From positions 33,644,501-33,708,500 of the forward strand of contig CM066993.1 in assembly GCA_033977485.1 (NCBI GenBank): 64,000 nt of DNA. Reading direction: 5' to 3'. Position 1 is the first letter of the stretch. Every line of letters starts with the position of its first letter. This document shows, piece by piece, positions 11,268 through 22,185 of this stretch. The stretch comes from Hydrangea macrophylla (lineage: Eukaryota > Streptophyta > Magnoliopsida > Cornales > Hydrangeaceae). The notes under the pieces are model-generated. The model was not told the DNA's origin. It saw only the letters and a program-made list of their open reading frames with translations, and did not search any database. The translations under genes were made by a program, and so were the position numbers.

Positions 11268-14200
11268 TTTGGATATCACATTTTTTCTTACCCATAGCTT
11301 TTCTAAAACTCTTTTTTAATTAAAAAAAAAAACAAAACACGAGTCGCCACTTAATTTTTGAAAGGAAAATTAAGAAACCATTTAAAAGCCAATTGATCTT
11401 TTTTGGAAACCAGAGATTTCTAGGTCCAGGGATTATGGAATGAGATGGGAAGGAGCCCGGCAGACTAAAACACCCCCTCTCATCCTATCTCGCGATAGGC
11501 CTCTACTCAATATCCTTTTAATCGAATAATTAATCTATGCATGCCCTCAACTATACATACATATAAATATACATTACAAAATCATGTCGAAAAGGTGTAA
11601 GATTGCTAATGATAAAAACAGCATTCAAAATCACATAAATCAATTAGCAAGCAATATGATATGCAATAGGGAACAAGAGAACTTACCCAGGATCCAGCCG
11701 CGAATATGGAAATGTGTAATGCATGCATGCAAGTAAATAAAAACCTAAGGGAGTATCTAATCTATATATACACATAAGGCAAGACCTAATTCTAAGGTGT
11801 CGCGCATGAAGTCGAAAAATCAATAAAATCAAGAAATTAAATAGACTAAAGAGGAGTTTGATACCTCAATAGCGCTTCAAAACAGAAGGTTAGTCTACAT
11901 ACCTTAATCAAGATATAGTATGAAATTCTAAATAACATCCTTAAACTCCTAGGTTAAATCTATCAAGTATGAAAGAATTAACATAATTATGAATTCTTTT
12001 TAATTAGTTGGAAATGCAACACTTCTATAGATAAACAAGTCTCAACTAGGAGCCAATGTAATGTCCATATAGAGATGGTGTAGTCCCAACATGGTCATAA
12101 GGAACTCACGATTAGGTTCAATTAAGTGCAATTTAATCCCAATGCAAAATGGGTTCTAGTTACAAGTATCAATCTATATGGATAAATGCATATAGATATA
12201 TAAACATGAACAAGAATAAGCTATATGAATTATTCATTGATATGGATCATTTAGCCTTTGTTTTTAAGTTTAATTGATCATTATAAATACATGGTTTAAG
12301 CCCTAGGTCATAGAAAAGTCATTTTGACTATTATTTACAAAATTGGTCAAATTTGTCATAAAATTCTAAAAATTACAGAGACCAGGCTAGAACTTCAAAA
12401 ACAAAAAGCATGCTTTCCATGGTTTGATGTCAGTGAATTTTGGACACAAGATGCCTATATGAGTCTAGTTTCCAACCCAAAAAGAAAAATCAAAGATCAA
12501 CGGCTCCCCACAAAGAACCATGCCAATAGATACAGGAACAGGGGAAGACTTGAGAGATATAATACAGTCTGTTCTATCCTAGCTCTATAACCAGCTATTG
12601 GCCTGGAAGCACTAGTCAGTTAGCTACTTACCTCAGGTTTCTCTATCTATTAGTTAGGTGCGGCCTTCTTCTCCTTAGCAACTAGGAAGGAAAGAGCGAA
12701 CTGCGGATATATCGCTTGCCCTTGACGCTGCAGTTCCCGCTGCATAGCTTCCTAATAGGAATGCCAAATACATCTCTGGGAAAAATGTAAAAACCAGACA
12801 TCACTAAGAGATTTGCAAATCTCTGTCCAGAGATTTTGTACGATTTTCTAAAAATAGTAAACAAATCAGAATCACTTTCATCTTTTTAGGGGATCTTATC
12901 AACACATTACACTTCATATAAAAAATTATTTAGGGTATAAAATGTTTGATTAAGGTTCTGATTTACTTATTTTGAAACCGACTTACTGTTCTGAAACTCT
13001 GGACAAAATATGGTTTTCTCATAAAACCTTTCACCAAACCATGTTATCCATGAGATCCTACTAAAACAAAAATGACAATGGTAGATCTTTATGTTATTGA
13101 CACTCTCTATTGGTTTTATTCAATTCCAACTGTCCATTATTTAACTAAAAATCCTTGATCAAAACTGGTTCATGAATTCACTGCTCCACTATTGGGCTTA
13201 TCACCCTTTTGTTACATCTACCAACCAAGCCATGGACATTGGCTTATCCTAATCTAACTCTCATTTCCATTGAGGGTCATTGGAGATATGAGAATGACTA
13301 TAACTCATGAATTCCAAAAGGATATAGAGAAAATCCCATGAAACTCCAAGTTAGAGAATCCAAGTCAAGAGTGTGGACTTGTACCCTTCTACTTGCTTAT
13401 AAATGATGATCAAACCTTGGCTCCCATGTGAAGCATAAGCTTACATGGAATCAAAAGATCAAACTCAAGAGATTTCAAGAGAGATATTGAAGATCTCCAA
13501 GAATTTAGAGAGAAAAGCATAAAAAGAAGAAGTAAGATAAAAACTAAGAGAGTAATTGCTCTAAATCCACCAAGGAATCTTTTAGAAAACTTGTTTACTT
13601 CAAGTTCATAAGCATTATTGATTCAAACCAAAGAAAGATACAAAAGAATGAAAACATAACTAAAATTTAGAGGATCACCTCCAACTATCCTCAACGTCTT
13701 GGTGTTTTTAGGATATTCCAAAGGCTAATCAAGCTCTTCTTCTAGCTCTTACCCTTTAATTTTCTTAAACTTCTTTTGGAATCTCTAACTATCAAAGTTT
13801 AAAGAAGATTCAAAATAAGATTCAAGTCTAAAAATGAGAGAGAGATAAAAATTCTAGAATCAAAGACTAGAAAAAAAAAAAGGAATCCCTTAGAATGGGA
13901 TATTCATCCCCTATATATAGGCAAACTTTAGAGGGTTATTTTGGTAATTTTATAGTAAAAACTCTAATTTTGGATGTCCTTTTAAAGGTACAAAATGTAA
14001 TATATCAAATCTGACAGACGTAAAAATTCGACACTCAATGGAGATGGAAGAGGCACTCAATGACTGCCGGAGCGGCACTCACTGATTGCCGGCACGACAT
14101 TTAGTGAGTGTCGATGCGGCATTCAAAGAATGACGTGGATAACTCAGCGGACTGCCATCTTTTTTAGAATTTTGATTTTTGCGGCATTTTGGTGTATTTT

Positions 14201-14477
14201 TGCGGCTATCAGTGAAAGTTATTGCGGCACTTTCTGACTGCCGTACAGCAATCAGAGAATGCCGTAGCGGCAACCCGTGATTGCCGAAAAATGCGCCATG
14301 TGTCATTTTCTTCTATTCTCTCTTTTTCTTCTTTTTTCCTTTTTGTTTGAATTGCAGAGCCTTTCGAAGAGCTTGTATCACTTTTGGAAGTCTTAGATTA
14401 ATTGGACATTGTCATCATCAGATTTGGAGGTAACGATCCCCTTAATTCGACGTTTGGTCAAAATCGGGGTGTCTACA
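11268..14477 (-). repeat. LARD1 5' LTR (right copy)
   Basis: 3210 bp, homologous to 1826-4710. On the minus strand it begins TGTAGACACCCCGATTTTGA (ending at 14477). The other terminus on the plus strand reads TTTGGATATCAC where the left copy has TGTGGATATCGC, so the terminal TG is mutated. Its extra length comes from a 265-bp insert at 12506-12771 and about 55 bp at 13706-13761. Short GC-rich repeats around TGCCG recur at about 14030-14290. The LTR pair differs by many substitutions, which suggests an old insertion. Confidence 0.9.
12506..12771. other. 265-bp insert of foreign sequence in one LARD1 LTR
   Basis: Where the left LTR reads GATCAACGACTC followed by AATCTCTGGGG (3053-3075), the right LTR has GATCAACGGCTC, then about 265 bp of unrelated and less AT-rich sequence, then ATCTCTGGGAAAA. 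The inserted DNA contains AAGGAAAGAGCGAACTGCGG and TGACGCTGCAGTTCCCGCTG, unlike anything else in the window. It has no terminal repeats, no clear duplication and no coding motif. Its texture is reminiscent of plant organellar intergenic DNA, but that is only a guess. Confidence 0.7.
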
Positions 14478-14482
14478 GTCAT
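14478..14482. repeat. Right target-site duplication of LARD1 (GTCAT)
   Basis: Identical to 1821-1825 and directly outside the right LTR terminus TCTACA. Confidence 0.95.
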
Positions 14483-14880
14483 CCTTGATACAGAACCAGT
14501 ATTAGATGCTAATGTGCAAATACCGGTCATTTTTGGAAGGCCCTTCTTGTCTACCATTGATGCCACTATTCGAAACGGTAGTGGTATGATGACTGTAGTA
14601 TTTGGAAATATGACTTTAAATATTAAAGTTTTTTCTAATCCACAACACCAAGAAGAAGATGAGAATATTGAAGAAGTTCATGCTATTGAATCTCTATCAC
14701 GAGAATACTTTAACTTAACTTGTTATAATGATCCAATAGAATCTTTTATTAATAACTCTTTCAAAAACTAGACAATAAGAATCTACAAAAACATCTTATG
14801 AGTCAAGTATGTTTTAATGAAGATTCAACAGAAAAGTATGTTTTAATGAAGATTCAACAGAAGAAATAATTCAAGAAGCA
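14483..14880 (+). pseudogene. Athila protease, distal part, and linker to RT
   Basis: Resumes the Athila protease after LARD1. LDTEPVLDAN is followed by VPVIFGRPFLSTIDATI-type sequence (read IPVIFGRPFLSTIDAT), the conserved hydrophobic-GRPFL motif of retrotransposon proteases, then FGNMTLNIKVF. The frame is open to a TAG at 14769. A 32-bp sequence containing AGTATGTTTTAATGAAGATT is directly duplicated at about 14802-14862. The linker is acidic, as is usual between protease and RT. Confidence 0.85.
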
Positions 14881-16540
14881 ATGTGGGCCACACATTTTGA
14901 ACCTTTACCACCAAAGACTACATTAACACTTCCATCTAATTTACAAACTCCACAATTGGAATTAAAAGAACTGCCTAAAGAGCTTAAATATGCTTTTCTT
15001 GGTAGTAATAATACTTATCCCATAATAATATCGTCTCTTCTAGGCTTCAGTCAAGAAAAAAAACTCATTAGTATGCTTCAGAAGCATAAAAGTGCCATTG
15101 GTTGGAGTATAGCTGATTTAAAAGGAATAAATCCTTCAGTATGGACTCACAATATATATTTTGAAGATAATGCTGAAACCTTGAAAGAAATACAAAGAAG
15201 ACTTAATCCTATTATGCAGGAAGTAGTCAAGAAGGAAGTTCTCAAGCTACTCGACATGGGCATTATATATTCAATATCCGATAGTAAATGGGTAAGTCTA
15301 ACACAAGTTGTGCCAAAGAAAGCAGAAATTGCAGTTGTTCCGAATTCAAAGGGAGAATTAATTCCTACTCGTGTCACTACTGGATGGCGTGTATGCATAG
15401 ACTACAGAAAACTCAATGATGTAACCCGTAAGGATCACTTTCCTTTACCTTTACCTTTTATTGATCAAATGTTAGAAAGAATAGTGGGCCATAAGTATTG
15501 CTATTTTCTAGATGGTTATAGTGGTTACAATCAAATAGAGATCGCACTAGAAGATCAGGAAAAAACTACTTTCACATATTCATTTGGAACTTTCGCCTAT
15601 CACTGAATGCCTTTTGGTCTTTGCAATGTACCTGGGACCTTTCAAAGGTATATGCTAAGTATTTTCAGTGATATGGTAGAAAAGAATTTGAAAGTCTTTA
15701 TGGATGATTTTTCAATTTTTGGCAAATCTGATGATGATTGCCTTAGCAATCTTCAGAAAGTTCTCCAGAGATGTGAAGAAAAAAGTTTAGTTTTAAATTA
15801 GGAAAAATGTCATTTTATGGTCACTAAAGGTATTGTCTTAGAACACATTATTTCTGAAAATGGGATTCAGGTAGACAAAGCTAAAATAGATCTTGTAGCT
15901 AATTTGCCTATTCCCAAGACTGTAAAAGACATCCGTTCATTCTTAGGACATGCAGGTTTTTATCGCCGATTCATAAAAAAATTTAGTACTATTTCTAGGC
16001 CTTCATGTCAATTATTGGCCAAAGACACACCTTTGAATGGACTAAAGAACGTGAAAACTCCTTTGAGCAATTAAAAGAGCATCTCACTACTGCACCTATT
16101 ATGCAATCTCCTGATTGGAGCTTATCATTTGAATTAATTTGTGATGTAAGCGACTTTTCCATAGGAGCTGTCCTAGGGCAGAGAAAGGATAAAAAGGCAT
16201 CAGTTATATACTACGCTAGTAGAACTCTGGATAGTGCTCAAATGAACTACTCAACCACTGAAAAAGAATTGCTAGCCGTGGTATTCGCCCTTAATAAATT
16301 TAGGCAATACTTGATTGGTTCCCCTATTGTCTGTTTTACGGACCATTCAGCTCTGAAATACCTACTTTCAAAGAAAGACACTAAGCATAGGCTTATTAGG
16401 TGGATACTCCTGCTACAGGAATTTAATTTAATAATCAAAGACAAAAGATGAGTAGAAAATATGGTAGCTGATCACTTATCCCGCCTCACTTTTGAAGACA
16501 ATACCAGTGAACCCTTACCTATTCAAGACTCTTTTCCTGA
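14881..16540 (+). pseudogene. Athila reverse transcriptase and RNase H
   Basis: RT motifs appear in order: VVPKKAEI (about 15310), WRVCIDYRKLND (15380), DHFPLPFIDQML-like, FLDGYSGYNQI (15505), MPFGLCNVPGTFQRYM (15607) and the catalytic VFMDDFSIFG (15695). The connection domain KTVKDIRSFLGHAGFYRRFI follows at 15915. RNase H reads [18 protein letters not shown] (16130), then [12 protein letters not shown] (16255) and [15 protein letters not shown] (16335). Breaks: TGA at 15604-15606 where CGA is expected (HRMPFG), TAG at 15799-15801 where TGG is expected (NWEKCHF), a frame change near 16010-16060 and TGA at 16449. The first two are C-to-T type transitions. Duplicated start codons in the track are artefacts of these breaks. 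Confidence 0.93.
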
Positions 16541-17853
16541 TTAACAGTTATTTTCTGTGACTTCCCTGCCATGGTATACTGATCTTGTTAATTATTTAGT
16601 AACTGCAAAAATACCAAGCAATTTCATCATCAGATAAAAAGTGTTTCCTAGCCATTGCTAGGCATTTCTATTTCGATGACCCATATCTGTTTAAATATTG
16701 TGCTAATCAGATAATTAGGAAATGTGTTCCTAATGAAGAAATCGAAAATGTACTCTTCATGTGTCATTTGTCCTTTTGTGAAGGACATTTTTCATCTCGA
16801 GTAACTACTATGAAAACTTTACAAAGTGGTTTATATTAGCTAACTCTATTTAACGATTCATAGTTATATTGTAAGGCTTGTAATCGTTGCCAAATATTGG
16901 GTAGTATTACAAAAAGAAATAAAATGCCAATGACCCCTATAATTATAATTGAAACATTTGATTGTTGGGGCATTGACTTTATGGGACCTTTTCCTCCATC
17001 TTGTCAATATGAACATATTTTATTAGCAGTCGAATATGTTTCAAAATGGGTAGAAGCTATTCCTAAAAGAAAGAATGATCACAGTACAATTATTGCATTT
17101 TTAGAAGATAATATAATTTCTCAATTTAGAACTCCAAAAGTAATAATAAGTGATCAAGGAACTCATTTTTGTAACAAGCCATTTGAAAAATTAATGAAAA
17201 GATATGGAGTGACCAATAAGGTGTCAACTGCATATCATTCACAAACAAATGGACAAGCTGAATTAGCTAATAGGCAAACTAAGCATATTCTAAAAAAAAA
17301 TTGTGAATTATAATCGTAAAGACTAGTCTTCAAAATTAACAGATGCTTTATTGGCATATAAAACTACTTATAAGACCCATTTGGGGATGTCTCCATATAG
17401 ACTTGTTTATGGAAAAGCTTGTCACCTACCAGTAGAATTAGAACATAAGGAATATTGGGTTATTAGGACTTTAAATTATAATATTGAAGAGGGAGGAATT
17501 TACAGAAAATTACAATTAAGTGAGCTTGAAGAAATTCGACGCATATGATAATGCCCGAATTCATCAAGCAAGAACTAAAATGTATCATAATAAGAATCTT
17601 TTGCCCAAAAGATTTACCTCCGCGCAAAAAGTTCTATTATATAACTCAAAACTACATCTTCTTAAAAGAAAAATATATCTCAATGGACTGGTCCATATAT
17701 AATATTTATCCTTATGGAACTATCGAGATTGAAGATCCTAAAGATGGAAATAAATTTAAAGTTAATGGATATAGATTAATGCCATTTTTGGAAGGATTTG
17801 AACCTGAGTTGGAGTCCATTCCTTTGGAGGACCCCAACAATAATACTCCTTAA
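16541..17853 (+). pseudogene. Athila integrase
   Basis: The zinc-binding region is degenerate at about 16640-16900 (ISSRVTTMKTL, then CNRCQ). The catalytic core follows: FDCWGIDFMGPFP (first D, about 16960), VIISDQGTHF (second D, about 17145), YHSQTNGQAELANRQ (the E, about 17235). After a frame change near 17310 comes [32 protein letters not shown] (about 17350-17450), the most typical Athila integrase signature. The C-terminal part continues in shifting frames (FNARIHQARTKMYH-like, GTIEIEDPKDGNKFKVNGYR) to the TAA at 17851. No chromodomain is present, as expected for the non-chromovirus branch. Confidence 0.92.
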
Positions 17854-18767
17854 TATCTTAAAACATAATTGGTATAGGACATAGTGTATCAGAGTATTTA
17901 TGTTTTCGTAGTCCTATACTCTTAATTTGATCACTTTTTATATATATATATATAAGTTAATTTTGTCATTATTATTCTATCTTTTCTTTGTTTGTTTCTT
18001 TTTGTAACAGGTGTTATCCTTGGCTTCATTTTCTCATCTCACTCACTGAGGATAATGTTAGACTCAGTTGGGGGGGGGGGGGACGGTTTCACGATTAACA
18101 CCTATTTGTTTGCTTTATCTTTATTTCATAAAAAAAAGTTATTTAAAAATCAATCTTTTTAGAGAGAGATACACTTAAAAAGAGAAAATGGCTATATATA
18201 GGGGCTTTAAACCCTAAAAACTTTTCCATCTCTCTTTTTCCTTTCTTTTTCTTCTTCCTCTCTTTTCTCTTCTCTCTCCCACTGCGATCGCTCTCTCTGT
18301 AACTCTCTCACTCTCTCGCTCCGATCTCTCATTCTCTCATTTATCTCCCATTTTCTTTGTTTTTCTACGATCTAAAATCAAAATCCACTCTATCGAGCAT
18401 TAAAGGTAAGATCTACAATCTAGAGAAAAGTTTGATTTTGATTTTATTTTTATTTCATTTTATTTTTTTTCCCAATCAAGTTTAGTTTTTAATTTTTAGA
18501 TTTCTATTTTCTCCCTTTTCCATTATATAATAAAAAAATATAATGCATAAGTTGTAGGTACCCTCTCACCAAAGAAGTTTGGAAATACCACTCGATCCAC
18601 GGCCTTACCAGGTTCTCAGATCTCTATGAGACAAATGATATTTTTCCATTTTCTGTTTAAAAAAATGAATGACGAACACGTCAGCGCTCTTATAATTTGT
18701 GAAGTTTATATCATAATTTTCCTTATTATTATTATTACTGTAATGATACGTTGTCTTAGACTTTTCT

Positions 18768-18805
<38 letters not shown>

Positions 18806-18929
18806 TGTAATTTTCTAGTTTTCTGTGTTAAAAAAAAGTAGTTCTTATTTTTTTTTAGTTTTTGAATATATATATATTTCTTAATATAAATATATTTTTA
18901 GTTTTTTAATAAAATTCCCACCCACCCCC
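17854..18929. other. Athila 3' region, non-coding, with G-run and TATA-like leader
   Basis: I see no env-like ORF. Features in order: (TA)n at about 17939-17954; GAGGATAATGTTAGACTCAG followed by a run of 13 G at 18070-18082, the polypurine-like motif that follows integrase in Athila-type elements; a TATA-like GGCTATATATAGGGGC at about 18190, then pyrimidine-rich leader-like DNA to about 18350; (GA)n at about 18770-18802. An LTR may start after the G-run, but the partner copy is not in the window, so the boundary cannot be fixed. Confidence 0.5.
18070..18082 (+). other. Polypurine-like G-run downstream of Athila integrase
   Basis: Thirteen consecutive G after ACTCAGTT. Similar GTTxxGGGGG motifs mark the end of the pol region or the 3' LTR junction in Athila-type elements. 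Function inferred by position only. Confidence 0.45.
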
Positions 18930-19129
18930 TCTAAGCTCTCTTTAATTAGATCTTAGTAGTATTAGAGTTAGCTATTAGAATTATTAGTTTTATGAGCTTT
19001 AGGGTAGTTTAGTCTTTTACTTTCTATTAGGGGCTGGAGAGGGCGAACCCTCTTAGGCTAGAACGGGAGTGGGACTTTTTCTTTCTCCGGTTTTGCTCTT
19101 TCTTCAAGTCGGGAGGTACGTTAGATAGG

Positions 19130-21383
19130 TTGAACCAAGCGGGCTGTCCCCGGGTAATTCTGACCAAGTGTCATCTTGTCTTTAAGACTGTATACTCCTT
19201 GCCTTTTAGGTTGATAACCCTGCCTCCTCTGTACCTCAGACTCAGAGTTCCTGACCCATACCTAGGTCATTCTCTACTTCCTGGTCCAGTCACCGAAACC
19301 CCAAGGATGTGTCATTCTAGTTTTGACTCATCTTCCCGGTAGGAGGATGAGTGGTTCGGGTCCGAGACGCCAGACACAAGTTTGAGTCTCCCATCCGCGT
19401 CTCCCTCTAACCACCATAGCGAGGACAGAATCCCAATCCGTCTATCCGACGACGAGTCAGACCAGAGAGCCCCCGTTGCTTCTGTTTCCCAGGGTTCGGG
19501 TAATGAAGCACCAGGGGAACCAGACCCCGAGGTAGCCTTCGCCAGTGAGTTCATCTCATCCACCCTGCGTACTAAAGATCTCAGACGCATTCTGGACAGG
19601 TACAGCCTTCCCGATTATTGTTCCCTAGCCGTGAATGTCGGTGGAGCCCAAATCTACCAGCGGGGTTTCACCACCTTATATGAGGACATCCTCATGGCTG
19701 GGTTCCGCATTCCCCTTCATCCGGTCGCTCGGGACGTCCTTATATACTTGGGGATCGCCCCAGGGCAGCTGGCCCCGAACAGTTGGAGATTCCTAATGGG
19801 GTCTATCTCCCTTTGGCCTCAGGTTTTTGGGTATGAGCTTACCGTCCAGGAGTTTCTCTGGACGCATAGACCTTTTCCCGTTCATGGGGAGACTGAGTTC
19901 TTTTCCCTCGGGCCTCGGCAGGGGAGAAAGATCATAATGAACTGCTTGAACAACAACAAGGGTTGGAAGAACAGATTCTTCCAAGTATCCACCCTTGGAC
20001 TCTGTGAGCGGGCCCCAGGGATCTAGATGAGGACTTTCTGGGCAGGAGAGCTAAGGGGTAAGTTAGTGCAGTGACTCTCTGCTCATTTCCTTTACTTTGC
20101 TTCGAGACTAACTGCATTACATTTTTTCATTACACCGGGGTCAGCTGGCCCACCTAGTATTCCCGGGGAGTACCAAGAGAGAATCAGAAGCTTGGCGGAC
20201 CATCCTGTCAATATTTGGGATGTTCTAACCCGCTTGGGAGATCAGAGAGTCAAACAATGACCAGAACACCCCGTCGAGGCCCCTGTCCTTCTCACAATCA
20301 TCCCGGGTAAGAGTTTGATCAGCAACTTAATTTTGGTTATCTCACTTGTCCCGTTGCTCTGATTACTGACTTCGTGGCTACTTTCTTTTTCTAGAAATGG
20401 CTCCAAAGAGGAATTTGGAGCAGCTGAGGGAGAGATAGGTCGTAGCTGCTGCCACCCGGTTGGCGGTGGCACAAGGAAAAAGGCCTGCCGCGAAAGCCTT
20501 GGGCAGCGAAGGCCCACTGAGGCGAATTCGGCATGGGATTGCAAAGCGTCTTGAACCCGTTGGGACTTCAGCTCCCCACGTGGTGGTGGCAGAGACTTCC
20601 CCCCGAGCGGGAATACAGTCCGGGGCACCGGTTGAAGAATCGGCAGTGATCAGGGAGAGGGTCAAGTCTACCCTTCTCCCCAGCCAGGTGGAGACATGTG
20701 CGAACATGTCTCCCGAGGCGTTTCAGAGATGGCTATACAGACTTTCCCATATGGTAAGTACTTGTCACCTCTACTCCTCTTTACCACAACTTCTTATATG
20801 TTTCACTTGTTATCTGATCGTCTTAGATTCTTTACAAGTCGGCTGCATGGCCGCAAGGGCTGAGTCCTTCCTGCCCTCTTTAGCTGGGAGAGTCGCTGCT
20901 GCAGAAGCCCTTTTGTCTGAGGAACGAGCGACCTCGAAGGCCAGGCAAAACACCCTGGTTTTGGAGAAGGATAAGGTGAAGGGCTTGGCCCTGAGCCTTG
21001 GTGCCGCCCAGGCGGAGCTAGCGACTGCCCTAGCGGATTTGGAGGCTTCCTGAGCCCTTACAATGGCAGTTGAGGCTCGAGCAAAGGCCGCAGCTGAGGT
21101 AATGGCCGTCGGGGCCACGGAAGAGGCGTTTGAAGACGGCTTCTTCCAGGGCTATGAGGATCTGAAGCAGCAGGTTGCCTGGGATCACCCCAAATGGGGC
21201 ATCTCATCCTACGAGGGGATTAATTCGGACTACTAGGACATCGGTCCCGCGGCTGGTGAGGCGCCTATTGCTACTGCTGGAGTTACTGAGCCTGCCCCAG
21301 AAGGGGGCTCGAGACTTGGGGATGGAGCTGCCCCAGAAGAAGAGGCTGGGGAGACTGAAGATGTGGTCGAGGTGGACGATTAG
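19130..21383 (+). pseudogene. Element A extra ORF, antisense to gag-pol, spliced (Transposase_28-like)
   Basis: The product resembles the 'putative gypsy-type transposon' domain proteins (PF04195 as I recall) carried by Tat-lineage elements. The conserved core at about 19570-20025 includes GGAQIYQRGFTTLYED, IPLHPVARDVLIYLGIAPGQ, NGWR-like and FFQVSTLGLCERAPGI. Likely introns: donor GTAAGT at 20058; donor GTAAGA near 20308 with acceptor TTTTTCTAG before ATGGCTCC at about 20394; donor GTAAGT at about 20755 with acceptor TCTTAG at about 20826. The last exon is an alanine- and glutamate-rich coiled-coil-like region that ends VEVDD-stop at 21381-21383. TAG at 19340 and 20024 and TGA at about 21051 break it. 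Its function in the element is unknown. Confidence 0.8.
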
Positions 21384-22185
21384 GGTCCCCGGCCTGCTTT
21401 CTTCTATATTTTTCATTTTTTTGGGGGAGGCTATTATAACTGCCCCCCAGGTTGTACAAAGTGTGGTTTTTCTTAATTAATAAAAGGGTCCTTGAGACCA
21501 ATCTTTCCATCCATTGTTTCTGCACTTTGTTTCTTCACTTGCACACCTGTTTGTGATTGCCTGTAACTGACCGGTTGGTTAATCCCGTAGGACCCTTGCC
21601 TTAGCAAAAGTTAGGACTGTAACCGGTCAAGAACACTTGGTCTTTCAGGGACCTAATATTGGGTCCCGCCTGGGTATAGTACAGGTTTGTGACTATTTAC
21701 TACCTGAGCAATTTCTCTGGGTACTGTAGGTACGTTAGGAATGTTAGAAGTGTTCTAGGATTCCAAGTCCTGTTAGTATCCGGTGTGATTTCCTGTTTAG
21801 CCTACCCTGCCCCCCAAGCTTTTGCTAAGGCAGGCGTACAGAGGGGATGACTATTGGAAACCGACCTAGAACGTGGGTGGTTGCAGGGTCTTTTAGGACT
21901 TACCATCATCAGCCACCTAGGGGGCATTGCCCCCCTTGTAGGTTGGGCCTAAGCGAAGCCTGTGCCTCGGGTTTTGGACCCGAGGTTGTTTGAGTGCCTG
22001 GGGTCTGATCCTGAGGTCTTTTAAGTGCCTGGGGTCTGACCTTGAGGTCTTTTAAGTGCCTGGGGTCTGACCCCGAGATCTTTTAAGTGAGCAAGCATGG
22101 AGAAGAGTTGTTTGGTGAAAAAAAGAAACTTTTATTACTATATGAATAGATATGCTCGGGCCGAGCTACATGGTTCCTAGCCAAC
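21384..22185. other. Element A spacer between extra ORF and integrase, with minisatellite
   Basis: No coding sequence. Contains an AATAAAA-type signal just after the extra ORF (TTAATTAATAAAAGG at about 21474) and GGGGGGCA-rich segments that match the spacer of element B. The 31-bp array is listed separately. Confidence 0.65.
21960..22090. repeat. 31-bp minisatellite in element A spacer
   Basis: About four units containing GTGCCTGGGGTCTGACC and GAGGTCTTTTAA, with starts at 21994, 22025 and 22056 (period 31). It is the reverse complement of the 31-bp array at 48830-48985 in element B. Confidence 0.9.

Larger units (their letters stand above)
1826..14477 (-). mobile_element. LARD1: large non-autonomous LTR retrotransposon (Ogre/Tat-like)
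   Basis: A 12.65-kb element bounded by LTRs (1826-4710 and 11268-14477) and a perfect GTCAT duplication. It lies in minus orientation: on the minus strand the LTR begins TGTAGACACCCCGATTTTGA, the start usual for Ogre-like/LARD elements, the primer site follows the right-hand LTR (near 11264), and a polypurine tract (GAAGAGGGGCAAACTG) precedes the left-hand LTR. The 6.5-kb interior has a minus-strand gag relic (about 8.9-9.9 kb) but no recognisable protease, RT, RNase H or integrase. Minisatellites occupy much of the rest. It must have been mobilised by enzymes of a related autonomous element. Sub-lineage is inferred from the LTR start, the tRNA-Arg primer and the gag motif. Confidence 0.88.

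Noticed and set aside
12682..12864. 60-codon minus-strand frame across the 265-bp insert
   Set aside because: It spans the junction between insert and LTR, so it cannot be an ancestral gene.
20242..21525. Long minus-strand frames opposite the element A antisense gene
   Set aside because: Shadows of the plus-strand coding exons; the conserved protein is on the plus strand.
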